A model generated the notes under the pieces. The model was not told the DNA's origin and did not search any database. It was given only the letters and a program-made list of their open reading frames with translations. Below are positions 17,587 to 26,350 of a DNA stretch of 64,000 nucleotides, in pieces; position 1 is the first letter of the stretch, and each line of letters starts with the position of its first letter. The DNA comes from Roseovarius sp. S88 (GTDB lineage Bacteria; Pseudomonadota; Alphaproteobacteria; Rhodobacterales; Rhodobacteraceae), in assembly GCF_037023735.1 (NCBI RefSeq), contig NZ_CP146069.1, forward strand, positions 62,001 to 126,000, written 5' to 3'. The translations under genes and the position numbers were made by a program.

Positions 17587-19256
17587 AGCTCAGCCCCCAG
17601 CTTCACATTATCGATGCCGACAATCCTGTCGTAACACCAGTAAAGCGCCAAAACGACCAGCAAAAGGATCGTACCGAGTGCCGCAGCAAGACCCCAGTTC
17701 AGTGAACTGGAGATGTGATACGCGATCCTGTTGGAGATAAAGACACCGTCAGTGCCGCCGACGATCTCGGGCGTAATGTAATAGCCAATCGAAAGAATGA
17801 AGACGAGGATCGAACCCGCCCCGATACCCGGCACCGACTGCGGGAAGTAAACCCGCCAAAACGCCGTCCAGTTCGTTGCGCCCAGAGACTTGGCCGCGCG
17901 CAAATAGGTTGGCGGAATGGTTTTCATCACCGAATACAGCGGCAAGATCATGAATGGCAGCAGGATATGCGTCATTGCAATAATCGTTCCGGTCGCATTG
18001 TTCATTATAATGAGCCGGTTCGCGTCATCCACAAAACCCAGCCAGACCAGAATTTCATTGATCACGCCTTGCTGTTGCAAGAGCACTTTCCATGCACTGG
18101 TCCGCACCAAAAGTGATGTCCAGAATGGCAATAGAACCAGGATCATCAGAACGTTTGCGGTGCGCAGCGGCAAGTTTGCGAGAATCCACGCGACAGGATA
18201 ACCCAAAAGGATACACGCCCCCGTAATGATCAGAGACATGTAAAGAGTGCGGATAAACAGTTTGATGTAGATCTGCTGCGTTTCAGGACGTGCTTCGACG
18301 CCCTCGATAGTTTTCTGCAAATCAACAGAGTTCAGAAAATAGCCCGTCGTGTAGTCCGGACTATAGAGCGCCATCGTGCGCCAGCCTTCGGTATCAAGCC
18401 AATCCTCGTCAGTCTCCACGAACATATCGCGAAAGCTTTCTTGCGGCAGTTGATCAAGATTTGCCGCCGCCGCTTTGAGGGCGGACGCACCTGGGCCATC
18501 GTAGGACGCGATCTGCTGCACGACTTCGGCCGAGCGAAGATCAACACCCAAACCAGCATAGACAGCCTCCCAAGGGCGCTCTTCGGCAACAACATCTTCT
18601 TCAACGATGGCCGTCCAGATGGCGAAATCTGTGTAGGCTTCGGTGGTGGCCGGAAGCAATGCAAGCGCCTCTGCAGAAGGCGCAAATCCAATATCACCCC
18701 GCATGCTTTCGCCGACCATCGCAGCAAGTATCGCGCGGCGGTCTTTCAAAAACAAGTCAGCCCCTTCGCCCGACAGCAATTCAAACCAAAACTCGGATGT
18801 TTTGAATGCGGGATCGATGTCCACAAGCGCAACTTCAAATTCTTCACCCATGTCATCAAGACTACGGCCCGTGCCGCGGAACATCGAAGACAGCCCAGGC
18901 TGTTCATAATTCAAGCGGTTGCCAACCTGCGTATGTCTCTTGGCTTCCGCCGCTTTGAACATGTCAAAAAAGAGGGCCTGATAGACAGCTTCCTCAGGGG
19001 GCTCTCCACTGTTGGGATCCCACTCCTGAAGGGCTTCAACCGTTTGAGGCAGAGTGTGCGAAACGATCTGATTTTCCACAGACCGGAACAACATAGACAC
19101 GATGGGCACGATGAATGTGACCAACACAAAAATCAGCAGAGGCGCAATCAGCAGAAGCGCTCTAAGCTTCTGACGCCGTAATGTGCGGGAAAGGCTGCGC
19201 TTTAACGGTGAGCCGTCCGCGGCCAGAACAGGGCCGGTCTGCATGGTGTCGCTCAT
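17568..19256 (-). CDS. ABC transporter permease, PotB-type, with a large periplasmic insert
   Basis: A 562-residue permease of the polyamine/spermidine importer type. The first membrane segment (about residues 33-55) is followed by about 270 mostly hydrophilic residues before the remaining segments start near KLFIRTLYMSLIITG (about residue 328). PotB proteins usually have about 280-310 residues and a short loop here. The EAA-type loop AKSLGATNWTAFWRVYFPQSVPG is intact. The insert has no motif I recognise; it may touch the binding protein or form a fixed sensor. Confidence 0.88.
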   Translation of the reverse strand: MSDTMQTGPVLAADGSPLKRSLSRTLRRQKLRALLLIAPLLIFVLVTFIVPIVSMLFRSVENQIVSHTLPQTVEALQEWDPNSGEPPEEAVYQALFFDMFKAAEAKRHTQVGNRLNYEQPGLSSMFRGTGRSLDDMGEEFEVALVDIDPAFKTSEFWFELLSGEGADLFLKDRRAILAAMVGESMRGDIGFAPSAEALALLPATTEAYTDFAIWTAIVEEDVVAEERPWEAVYAGLGVDLRSAEVVQQIASYDGPGASALKAAAANLDQLPQESFRDMFVETDEDWLDTEGWRTMALYSPDYTTGYFLNSVDLQKTIEGVEARPETQQIYIKLFIRTLYMSLIITGACILLGYPVAWILANLPLRTANVLMILVLLPFWTSLLVRTSAWKVLLQQQGVINEILVWLGFVDDANRLIIMNNATGTIIAMTHILLPFMILPLYSVMKTIPPTYLRAAKSLGATNWTAFWRVYFPQSVPGIGAGSILVFILSIGYYITPEIVGGTDGVFISNRIAYHISSSLNWGLAAALGTILLLVVLALYWCYDRIVGIDNVKLGAELCLISK

Positions 19257-19286
19257 CTGAGTCCCGTCGGTCTTTTATTGTTGTGA

Positions 19287-19306
19287 GAAGGGCCCATAGG
19301 CCCTTC
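19287..19306 (-). other. Intercistronic hairpin after the ABC binding-protein gene
   Basis: GAAGGGCC and GGCCCTTC pair perfectly over a CATA loop, in the 74-bp gap between the binding-protein gene and the first permease. No T-run follows on the minus strand. It probably stabilises the binding-protein mRNA or attenuates the permease genes. Confidence 0.6.
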
Positions 19307-19330
19307 CCGGTGTTCTAGCGAAAGCTCAAA

Positions 19331-20452
19331 TTATTGAGCCAGCCACGCCTGGAATTTGGCGTCGATGTCGTCGCGATAGTCCGCCCAGAACTCATAATTG
19401 TAGAGGAACGTATTCGCGGCGTTGTTCGGATCGGTCGGCATATGCGGGGCCATATCGATACCCAACTCTGCGTGCTGACCAACAAGCGGTGCAGAGGATG
19501 CACGAGCTGGACCGTAGGAGATGTACTTGGCCTGATCCGCCAGACGCTGCGTGTCTGTCGCAAACTTCACAAAGTCCATCGCGCGGTGCAGACGATCCTC
19601 AGGCAGGTTCGCCGGAATGATCCAGCCGTCCAGGTCAAACACCTGAGCGTCCCACATCATGCCAATTGGCTGCTTCTGTTCTTCGATCGCTGCAAAGAGG
19701 CGGCCATTGTAGGTCGAACCCATGAAGACTTCGCCATCGGCCAGAAGCTGAGGCGTGTCGGCACCAGCAGACCACCAGATCACGTTGTCCTTGATCGTCG
19801 AAAGCTTGTCGAGCGCTTGCTGCTGACCTTCTTCGGTGGCCAGAACATCATAGACGTCTTCCTTGGCCACTCCGTCACAGAGCAGAGCCCATTCGACGTT
19901 GTTGATCGGACGCTTTTCCAGCGAACGCTTGCCTGGGTACTTTTCCAAGTCAAACACGTCACAGATTTGGCTTGGAGGCTCAACGCCGTCTGGCACCATA
20001 TCTGTACGGAAGCCAAAGGTTGTCGAATACACGATCTGCGGGATAAAGCAGTCGCCAACCAGCAGTTCACCAAAGTCTTCTTCAGCAGATGTACCATCAG
20101 GTGCTGCAGCAAGATCTTTCTCAGGATCAATTTCAATCGCCAGACCTTCGTCGCACAAACGCAGCGCGTCAGCGGCCACGACATCAACTACGTCCCATGT
20201 AACGCTACCGGCTTCATCCATCGCCCGAAGTTTTGCCACAGCCTCAGCTGAGCTTTCGTCCCAGATAACTTCCAGACCTTCATGCATTTCCGCATACGGA
20301 ATTGTGTAGGCGTTCTGTTGGCTCTTTTGGTAAGCACCGCCCCACGAAACCACTGTCATGGAGTCTGCCATTTTGGCATGGCCATCGGCAAAGGCCGATC
20401 CAGCCGCAACCACAAGTGCGGTCGATGCCATAAGTGTTGTCGTCAGTTTCAT
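19331..20452 (-). CDS. ABC transporter periplasmic binding protein (PotD/PotF-like)
   Basis: Periplasmic receptor of the ABC importer, 373 residues from MKLTTTLMAS. A signal peptide ends at SAFA (about residue 22). The mature part begins with the SMTVVSWGGAYQKSQQ pattern usual for spermidine/putrescine-type receptors and contains NVIWWSAGAD later. I chose the start at 20452, which follows GGGAGTATGAA; a longer frame to 20503 has a charged, unlikely N-terminus. Ligand could be a polyamine or another small cation. Confidence 0.88.
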   Translation of the reverse strand: MKLTTTLMASTALVVAAGSAFADGHAKMADSMTVVSWGGAYQKSQQNAYTIPYAEMHEGLEVIWDESSAEAVAKLRAMDEAGSVTWDVVDVVAADALRLCDEGLAIEIDPEKDLAAAPDGTSAEEDFGELLVGDCFIPQIVYSTTFGFRTDMVPDGVEPPSQICDVFDLEKYPGKRSLEKRPINNVEWALLCDGVAKEDVYDVLATEEGQQQALDKLSTIKDNVIWWSAGADTPQLLADGEVFMGSTYNGRLFAAIEEQKQPIGMMWDAQVFDLDGWIIPANLPEDRLHRAMDFVKFATDTQRLADQAKYISYGPARASSAPLVGQHAELGIDMAPHMPTDPNNAANTFLYNYEFWADYRDDIDAKFQAWLAQ

Positions 20453-20571
20453 TTCATACTCCCAAGTATCTTCCCGTTTTTTACATTTTGAGCCTCGGTT
20501 CACGGGATGAAAATCCGAAGCCTCAGTTTATTCGCACCGCGTCCGTTTGAGCAGTTCGAATTCTCTAGTTT

Positions 20572-21675
20572 CTAGGGCGCATCCAGCGCCCGACAATCTT
20601 CCGGCAACCAGCCGATTTCAATCGTTTCACCCGGCGTTAGGCGCACCTGATCAGGCGCATTTCGCGATTTGATCACAAAGTTGTCGTTCCCTGCCACGCG
20701 AAGCCGCGTGCGGAAAATGTCACCCATGTAGATGAATTCCAGAACTTCGGCCTTAATTGTATGGGTGCCCTTCTTAAGGCGGTTTTTATCGAATTCCACA
20801 CGTTCCGGCCGGATCGACACCAGTGTGCGATCACCGACGGCGCTGACATTCACAGGTTTGCAATCAATCAGTTCACCGTCATCAAGTTCCACCAAAGCAA
20901 TTTCGCCTTTGATCTCTTTGACAGTGCCGACAAGCGTGTTGTTCTCACCGATGAACTGAGCCACGAAACTGTTCTTGGGGCTTTCATATAGAACATCGGG
21001 CGCATCAATCTGCTGGATACGGCCATCGTCAAACACAGCAACACGGTCTGACATTGTCAGCGCTTCGGTCTGGTCGTGTGTCACATACACCGTGGTAATC
21101 CCCAGATCATGCGCAAGATTAGTGATCTCAAACTGCATGTGCTCGCGCAACTGCTTGTCAAGTGCGCCAAGCGGTTCGTCCATCAAAACCAGTTCCGGCT
21201 CAAACACCAGTGCACGCGCGAGGGCGATACGCTGTTGTTGACCACCCGAAAGTTGAGCAGGCCTGCGGCCGCCAAAATCGCCCATTTGCACCATATCAAG
21301 TGCGCGTTTAACTTTGGCTTCACGATCCGATTTGCCCAGCTTGCGAACCTCTAGCGGGAAGGACAGGTTCTCCGCCACAGTCATATGCGGGAAGAGCGCG
21401 TAGTTTTGAAACACCATTCCGATACCGCGCTTATGCGGCGGGATGTTGTTAATTGACACGCCATCAAGGAGAATTTTGCCATGAGTTGCTGTCTCAAAAC
21501 CAGCAAGCATCATCAGACAGGTTGTCTTGCCTGACCCAGAAGGCCCAAGCATTGTCAAAAATTCACCTTTCGGGATGGACAAGTTCAGGTCTTTGACGAC
21601 CAGTATCTCTCCATCATAACTCTTTTGCACACGCTCAAATGCGACAAATGCATCGCTGGATTGCGAGTCTAGCAA
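20572..21675 (-). CDS. ABC transporter ATP-binding protein (PotA-like)
   Basis: Cytoplasmic ATPase of the importer, 367 residues. Walker A is GPSGSGKTT (about residues 44-52), the signature is LSGGQQQR (about 142-149), Walker B is LVLMDEPLGALD, and a TOBE domain occupies the C-terminal third. It starts with TTG at 21675, preceded by GGGGAG at a 6-base distance. It is first in the operon, with the binding protein and two permeases after it. Confidence 0.92.
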   Translation of the reverse strand: MLDSQSSDAFVAFERVQKSYDGEILVVKDLNLSIPKGEFLTMLGPSGSGKTTCLMMLAGFETATHGKILLDGVSINNIPPHKRGIGMVFQNYALFPHMTVAENLSFPLEVRKLGKSDREAKVKRALDMVQMGDFGGRRPAQLSGGQQQRIALARALVFEPELVLMDEPLGALDKQLREHMQFEITNLAHDLGITTVYVTHDQTEALTMSDRVAVFDDGRIQQIDAPDVLYESPKNSFVAQFIGENNTLVGTVKEIKGEIALVELDDGELIDCKPVNVSAVGDRTLVSIRPERVEFDKNRLKKGTHTIKAEVLEFIYMGDIFRTRLRVAGNDNFVIKSRNAPDQVRLTPGETIEIGWLPEDCRALDAP

Positions 21676-21875
21676 GAGTGTCTCCCCATTTTATGCTTCG
21701 CGAGTTTTCCCGCGTTCGGCTGACACTTAAATCGGGATTCTTGCTTTTATGCAAGAAAACTTAACGAAATTCTGGGCCTTCACTAATCATTCGCTTTCTT
21801 TGCACGCGCTTGCGCCAATAAAGACCCTGAAACACCACGTGTCACGTCCAGATAGAAACCTCATATTGCCAAGGG

Positions 21876-22451
21876 CTATGCTTCATTTCCCAATACAATG
21901 CGCCGGGCCAAAAGATCAGCTTCCATCAGAGCTTCAGTATGGCGGGTGATATCACCAAACTCTCTTACATTACACGCACGTAGGAGATAGCGATGTGTGA
22001 ACCCAAGCTTATCAAAAGCTGGTGCATACTGTTCCAGGATATCTGCGTAGTGATCTTTGCTTTCACCTTGGGTCTGAACAAAAACCAAGGTCTTATCGCG
22101 ACCAAGTTTTGAGGGGATCTCAGCCGTAAGGTAATCTGGCACCAGAAAAGCAAAGAAACGGTCGAGCGCCAGTTTTGTCAAACCGGAAATGTTACAGAAG
22201 TAAATTGGTGTCGCGAGCACCAACACATCTGCACCTTCAACATCGGCAAGCACGGGTCCAAGATCATCGTCAGGCCCATATTCATTCATATGACCGTTAG
22301 CTTCCGTATATCCTTGAAACCGCAAATCGCGCAGAGAATGCGTTTGAGTTTGTGCGCCGTGGACCTCTGCGGCCGCGCAAAACCTCTCTGCCAAAAGATC
22401 ACTGTTGCCCGCCTTCCGCGGGCTACCCAAAAGGCAAACTATATTTGTCAT
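21876..22451 (-). CDS. NADPH-dependent FMN reductase / flavodoxin-like oxidoreductase
   Basis: A 191-residue flavin-binding reductase. CLLGSPRKAGNSDLL at the N-terminus is the FMN phosphate loop of the NAD(P)H:FMN reductase family, and ATPIYFCNISGLTKLALDR is the usual middle motif. I start it at MTNIVCLLG (22451), preceded by GAAGGGTGAA, rather than 57 bases upstream. It stands alone upstream of the ABC operon on the same strand, about 200 bp away. The substrate may be FMN, a quinone or an azo or nitro compound. Confidence 0.82.
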   Translation of the reverse strand: MTNIVCLLGSPRKAGNSDLLAERFCAAAEVHGAQTQTHSLRDLRFQGYTEANGHMNEYGPDDDLGPVLADVEGADVLVLATPIYFCNISGLTKLALDRFFAFLVPDYLTAEIPSKLGRDKTLVFVQTQGESKDHYADILEQYAPAFDKLGFTHRYLLRACNVREFGDITRHTEALMEADLLARRIVLGNEA

Positions 22452-22851
22452 TTCACCCTTCTTTACCTTCAGTCCCTCTCGCCCTTGGTCACATGCCAAA
22501 GACACCAAAAATGCCGGCTGTTTTCTTCAGCAGCCTGGCTTGGCAACAAGGCTAGAGAAATTCCCGTTTCTCTTCTCACCTTGCGTTTGTTCTTACGCGC
22601 CCAATACTGGCGCACATTCAAAATGGCGAGCATTGCAAACAGCGCAGTTTTGAGGATCAATATGGCCGCTCAGATGAGGCCACACCATGAATTCTTTGCG
22701 CGTTTCCTTTCTTGTCTGCAGTCGAATGTGCGTCTCTTTTTCGATGCGTCAATACTTAGCTTACACTTGAGTGCAAAACGTCATGCGAAATTCGGTTTTG
22801 ACGTGAGCAGGCGTTTCGGCATTCTATGCAGAAACAAAGTGGGACATCTTC
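22452..22851. other. Divergent intergenic region
   Basis: A 400-bp gap between the FMN reductase and the M24 hydrolase, which are transcribed away from each other. An open frame crosses it but runs into the reductase gene on the opposite strand and has no coding signs. It must hold two promoters; I see no convincing repeat or operator. Confidence 0.4.
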
Positions 22852-24036
22852 ATGACAACGAAACGTACGCCGTTTTCAATCGCCGAGTATGATCGCCGGG
22901 TCGCCAAAACACGCCAAGCCATGGCGGCGGCGAGTTTGGATCTTCTGTTTGTCACCGACCCTTCAAACCAGAATTGGCTAACGGGCTATGATGGATGGTC
23001 GTTTTATGTTCACCAGGGTGTCATCTTGACGCTTGATGGCCCGCCGATTTGGTGGGGCAGATATATGGACATGTTAGGCGGACGCCGGACATGTTGGATG
23101 AAGGACGAATACATCCTCGGATATTCGGATGATTTTGTGCAATCCACTGAGCGCCATCCAATGCAGGATTTAGCTCGCCACATTGCGAGATTGGGTTTCT
23201 CCAACCGACGCATCGGTGTTGAAATGGAAAATTACTATTACTCCGCGAAGGCACATAGCGTTCTCGAAGCAGAATTGCCAAATGCGACGTTGGTGGATTC
23301 CACAGCATTGGTGAATTGGCAGCGGCTCGTGAAATCCGATGACGAAATTGCGATGATCCGCCGTGCTGCAAAAATTTCTGAAAAAGTGATCAGAACAGCG
23401 ATAGAGCGCGCGGAGCCGGGACTGCGAAAGAATGATCTGGTGGCAGACATCTTTCATGCGGGTATGTCGGGAGTAGACGATATTTGGGGCGACTATCCAG
23501 CAATCTTGCCGCTTACACCATCGGGCCTTGATGCCACGGCCGCACATTTGACGTGGAACGGCGATAAGATGCAGTCAGGGGAAGCAACGTTTTTCGAACT
23601 GTCTGGGTGTCATAACCGATACCACGCGCCTCTTTGTCGAACCGTGTTCCTCGGGACACCTCCGCCTGACATGCTTGAAGCTGAAAAGGCGCAGATTGAA
23701 GGGATCGATGCTGGATTGGAGGCGGCACGCGCCGGTAATCGAACCTGTGACATTGCGCATGCGTTCATGGATATTTTGGCAAAGTATGGCATCAAACGCG
23801 AAGGGCGAATGGGGTATCCGATCGGGCTAAGCTATCCCCCTGATTGGGGTGAGCGGACTGCGTCAATCCGAACCGAGGACACAACGGTTTTAGAGCCTGG
23901 CATGACCTTTCATTTCATGCCGGCACTTTGGATGGACACTTGGGGTCTTGAGACGACGGAGTCTATCCTGATCAAAGACACAGGACCTGCCGAAAGTTTT
24001 TGCGACATGTCCAGAAAGCTCTTTGTAAAACCATGA
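22852..24036 (+). CDS. M24-fold hydrolase, ectoine hydrolase (DoeA/EutD)-like
   Basis: A 394-residue protein with the creatinase/aminopeptidase fold. The N-terminal TDPSNQNWLTGYDGWSFYVH and FVQSTERHPM segments are those of the DoeA/EutD group, which opens the ectoine ring. The usual metal-binding aspartate pair is not visible: the matching segment reads FELSGCHNRYHAPLCRT, so metal use is doubtful, as in creatinase. No other ectoine genes (doeB, eutABC, uehABC) are near, so the substrate may be a different cyclic or N-acyl compound. It converges with an aminotransferase gene, 11 bp apart. Confidence 0.72.
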   Translation: MTTKRTPFSIAEYDRRVAKTRQAMAAASLDLLFVTDPSNQNWLTGYDGWSFYVHQGVILTLDGPPIWWGRYMDMLGGRRTCWMKDEYILGYSDDFVQSTERHPMQDLARHIARLGFSNRRIGVEMENYYYSAKAHSVLEAELPNATLVDSTALVNWQRLVKSDDEIAMIRRAAKISEKVIRTAIERAEPGLRKNDLVADIFHAGMSGVDDIWGDYPAILPLTPSGLDATAAHLTWNGDKMQSGEATFFELSGCHNRYHAPLCRTVFLGTPPPDMLEAEKAQIEGIDAGLEAARAGNRTCDIAHAFMDILAKYGIKREGRMGYPIGLSYPPDWGERTASIRTEDTTVLEPGMTFHFMPALWMDTWGLETTESILIKDTGPAESFCDMSRKLFVKP

Positions 24037-24047
24037 TGAAGCGCGGT

Positions 24048-25445
24048 TTAACTGGCCGCCTTCATCATGCCTTCGTCGATCAACTGCTTATGCGTCAGGT
24101 CAAGCGCACGCGAAGCACGCACAATCAACTGATCCACCTCATCCTTGGTGATGATCAGCGGTGGCGAAATCACCATACGATCGCCCACGTGCCGCATGAT
24201 CAGGCTGTTTGCAAAACAATGCTCACGACACATCAAGCCAACAGTCCCCGCAACTGATGCAAACTTGGCGCGGCTGGCTTTATCCGGGGTCAACGCAATA
24301 GAGCCCATCAAGCCGATGACTTTAGCCTCGCCAACCAACGGATGGTCTGCGAGTGATTCCCACTTTTCCTTCAAGTAAGGCGCTGTTTCGCTTCCAGCCT
24401 GCTCAACAATGCCTTCTTCATCGAGGATACGCAGGTTTTCGAGAGCAACCGCACAAGTTACGGGGTGGCCCGAATACGTATACCCATGGCTGAATTCGCA
24501 ATTGTTAAGAACCTCGGCCACCTCATCACAAACGATCGAGCCGCCCACAGGAGCGTAGCCAGAGCTGATCCCCTTGGCGACCGTCATGATATGAGGGCGA
24601 ATGCCCATGGTTTCTGAACCAAACCATTTACCTGTCCGGCCAAATCCGCAAATCACCTCATCGGCAATCAACAGAATGTTGTACTTGTCGCAAATGCGCT
24701 GAATTTCAGGCCAATAGGTTTCCGGTGGAATGATCACGCCACCTGCGCCCTGAATTGGCTCACCAATAAAGGCCCCGACTCGATCTTCGCCAAGTTCAAG
24801 AATAGCCTCTTCCAGTGCGCGTGCGCGCTGTAGGCCAAACTCATTGGGGTCCATATCCCCGCCCTCGGCCCACCAATGTGGTTGATCAATATGATGAATA
24901 TCCGGGATCGGCATCCCGCCCTGGGCGTGCATGTAGGCCATTCCCCCCAATGATGCGCTGCCCATAGAGGATCCATGATAGGCATTCTTGCGGGTGATAA
25001 TGATGTTCTTTTGAGGATGGCCTTTTTCCTGCCAATAGGTGCGGACAAGACGAATGTTTGTGTCATTGGCCTCAGACCCAGAACTGGCGAAAAATACGTT
25101 ATTCAAATCGTATGGCGTCAGTTCCGCCAACCGATCCGCCAAAGCAATCGCTGGGACATGTGTGGTCTGGAAAAACGTGTTGTAGTAAGGAAGCTCTTTC
25201 ATCTGACGTGCAGCCGCCTCGGCCAGCTCGTGACGCCCATAGCCGAGGTTCACGCACCAAAGCCCAGCCATTGCATCGAGAAACTCGTTCCCGTCGCTAT
25301 CAGTCAGAGTCACGCCTTTGGCGCGCGTTATCACCCGTGCGCCTTTCTTTGCCAAGTCATGGCCGTGCGTAAACGGATGCAAGTGATGTGCGGCATCAAG
25401 AGCCTGCAGTTCACTGGTGGGCATATGATTTGTAATCAGCGACAT
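24048..25445 (-). CDS. Class III PLP aminotransferase
   Basis: A 465-residue omega-amino acid or polyamine aminotransferase. SSGSEANDTN (about 121-130) binds PLP phosphate, DEVICGFGRTG (about 262-272) holds the PLP aspartate, and the Schiff-base lysine is about K291 in VAKGISSGY. The start at 25445 follows GAGGTGCGCC. A GntR regulator gene lies just upstream on the same strand, and candidate operators flank both genes. With the PuuB-like oxidase and the polyamine-type transporter nearby, a diamine or GABA-type substrate is plausible; taurine or beta-alanine also fit the family. Confidence 0.88.
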   Translation of the reverse strand: MSLITNHMPTSELQALDAAHHLHPFTHGHDLAKKGARVITRAKGVTLTDSDGNEFLDAMAGLWCVNLGYGRHELAEAAARQMKELPYYNTFFQTTHVPAIALADRLAELTPYDLNNVFFASSGSEANDTNIRLVRTYWQEKGHPQKNIIITRKNAYHGSSMGSASLGGMAYMHAQGGMPIPDIHHIDQPHWWAEGGDMDPNEFGLQRARALEEAILELGEDRVGAFIGEPIQGAGGVIIPPETYWPEIQRICDKYNILLIADEVICGFGRTGKWFGSETMGIRPHIMTVAKGISSGYAPVGGSIVCDEVAEVLNNCEFSHGYTYSGHPVTCAVALENLRILDEEGIVEQAGSETAPYLKEKWESLADHPLVGEAKVIGLMGSIALTPDKASRAKFASVAGTVGLMCREHCFANSLIMRHVGDRMVISPPLIITKDEVDQLIVRASRALDLTHKQLIDEGMMKAAS

Positions 25446-25499
25446 GGCGCACCTCGCGAGATATGAAAAAGCGGCGCGTGTCGCCACGCGCACAGAATA

Positions 25500-25520
25500 T
25501 GATCAAATTATTTTGAGTCA
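25500..25520. promoter_or_regulatory. Candidate operator before the aminotransferase gene
   Basis: TGATCAAATTATTTTGAGTCA is an imperfect inverted repeat (TGATCAAA against TTTGAGTCA, with one extra G). It shares the TGATC half-site with the perfect repeat at 26305-26319. It lies between the GntR gene and the aminotransferase start. Confidence 0.35.
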
Positions 25521-25521
25521 A

Positions 25522-26220
25522 TCAAATCGGTTGCTTGGAACTGATTTCCAATGATTGACGCACCTGCTCCATGCCTTGAATAACGTCTTCTCGGATGGCG
25601 CGCGCTGCAGCTTCGGCGTCACGCGCATGCATCGCATCCAAAATGTCCTTGTGTTTATCAGGAAGGCTCTGCGTGCCAATGCGCCCACAAACAACTCTAA
25701 GCGATGGTCCAAATCGAAGCCAGAGGCCTTCTGCCAAATCTGCCAGAATTGGTGCGTCAGCAATCGCATAGATTTGTGTGTGGAACTGATAGTTCTCATG
25801 CAAGTATTCGCGCAAATCTCCACGTGCAATCGCTTGGTCCAATGCATGATCGAGTGATTTGAGATGTGCCAGGTCTTCGAGTGTCGCCCGTTCCGTTGCC
25901 CTTAGTGCCAAATGCGGATCAAGCCACTGACGCGCCAAGATAAGCTCGCTTATGTTTTCAGCACTGAGCGTTGGAACACAGACACGGCGGTTGCCTTGAA
26001 ACTCCAAAGCCCCTTCCGCCGTCAAGCGACGAATGGCCTCTCGCACAGGCGTCATTCCTGCACCAAGCTGATCTGTCAAACCCTGAATGGTCACTGCCTG
26101 GCCCGGCGCCAGATCCCCAAACAAAATCATGTCTCGCAAGGTCTGATAAATGACCTGATGCGCCGGAAGCGCGGCTTGCCTTTGCGCGGCTAGTTCAACC
26201 TTGCCAGCTGACTTATTCAT
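25522..26220 (-). CDS. GntR-family regulator with FCD domain
   Basis: A 232-residue regulator. The N-terminal winged helix covers about residues 15-80 (LTDQLGAGMTPVREAIRRL is the recognition region), and the FCD ligand-binding domain the rest, with the metal-ligand-like histidines in YQFHTQIYAIA and ARDAEAAARAIRED near the end. I chose the ATG at 26220 over a TTG 18 bases upstream. It sits between the aminotransferase and the FAD oxidoreductase and likely controls both. Confidence 0.88.
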   Translation of the reverse strand: MNKSAGKVELAAQRQAALPAHQVIYQTLRDMILFGDLAPGQAVTIQGLTDQLGAGMTPVREAIRRLTAEGALEFQGNRRVCVPTLSAENISELILARQWLDPHLALRATERATLEDLAHLKSLDHALDQAIARGDLREYLHENYQFHTQIYAIADAPILADLAEGLWLRFGPSLRVVCGRIGTQSLPDKHKDILDAMHARDAEAAARAIREDVIQGMEQVRQSLEISSKQPI

Positions 26221-26304
26221 CAGAACCGTACCTTTCAAAGGTCACGGCCAATCCCAGCTTGCGAGCTTGGCCACGAGGTGAATAGAGTATCATTTTACGC
26301 AGTA

Positions 26305-26319
26305 TGATCTTTTTGATCA
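26305..26319. promoter_or_regulatory. TGATC-N5-GATCA inverted repeat, candidate GntR operator
   Basis: A perfect inverted repeat with a TTTTT spacer, between the divergent GntR and FAD oxidoreductase genes, 31 bp before the latter's start. Size and symmetry fit an FCD-type GntR operator. A related half-site is at 25500-25520. Confidence 0.5.
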
Positions 26320-26350
26320 AATCCAACAGCCAGAAAGCCGCAAAATACGT

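Noticed and set aside
22290..22892. 200-codon open frame crossing the gap before the M24 gene
   Set aside because: Starts inside the FMN reductase gene on the other strand and overlaps the M24 start; no coding features, so the gap is kept as intergenic.
22852..24036. Complete ectoine breakdown cluster
   Set aside because: Only the hydrolase-like gene is present; doeB, eutABC and the ectoine transporter were not seen within the window.
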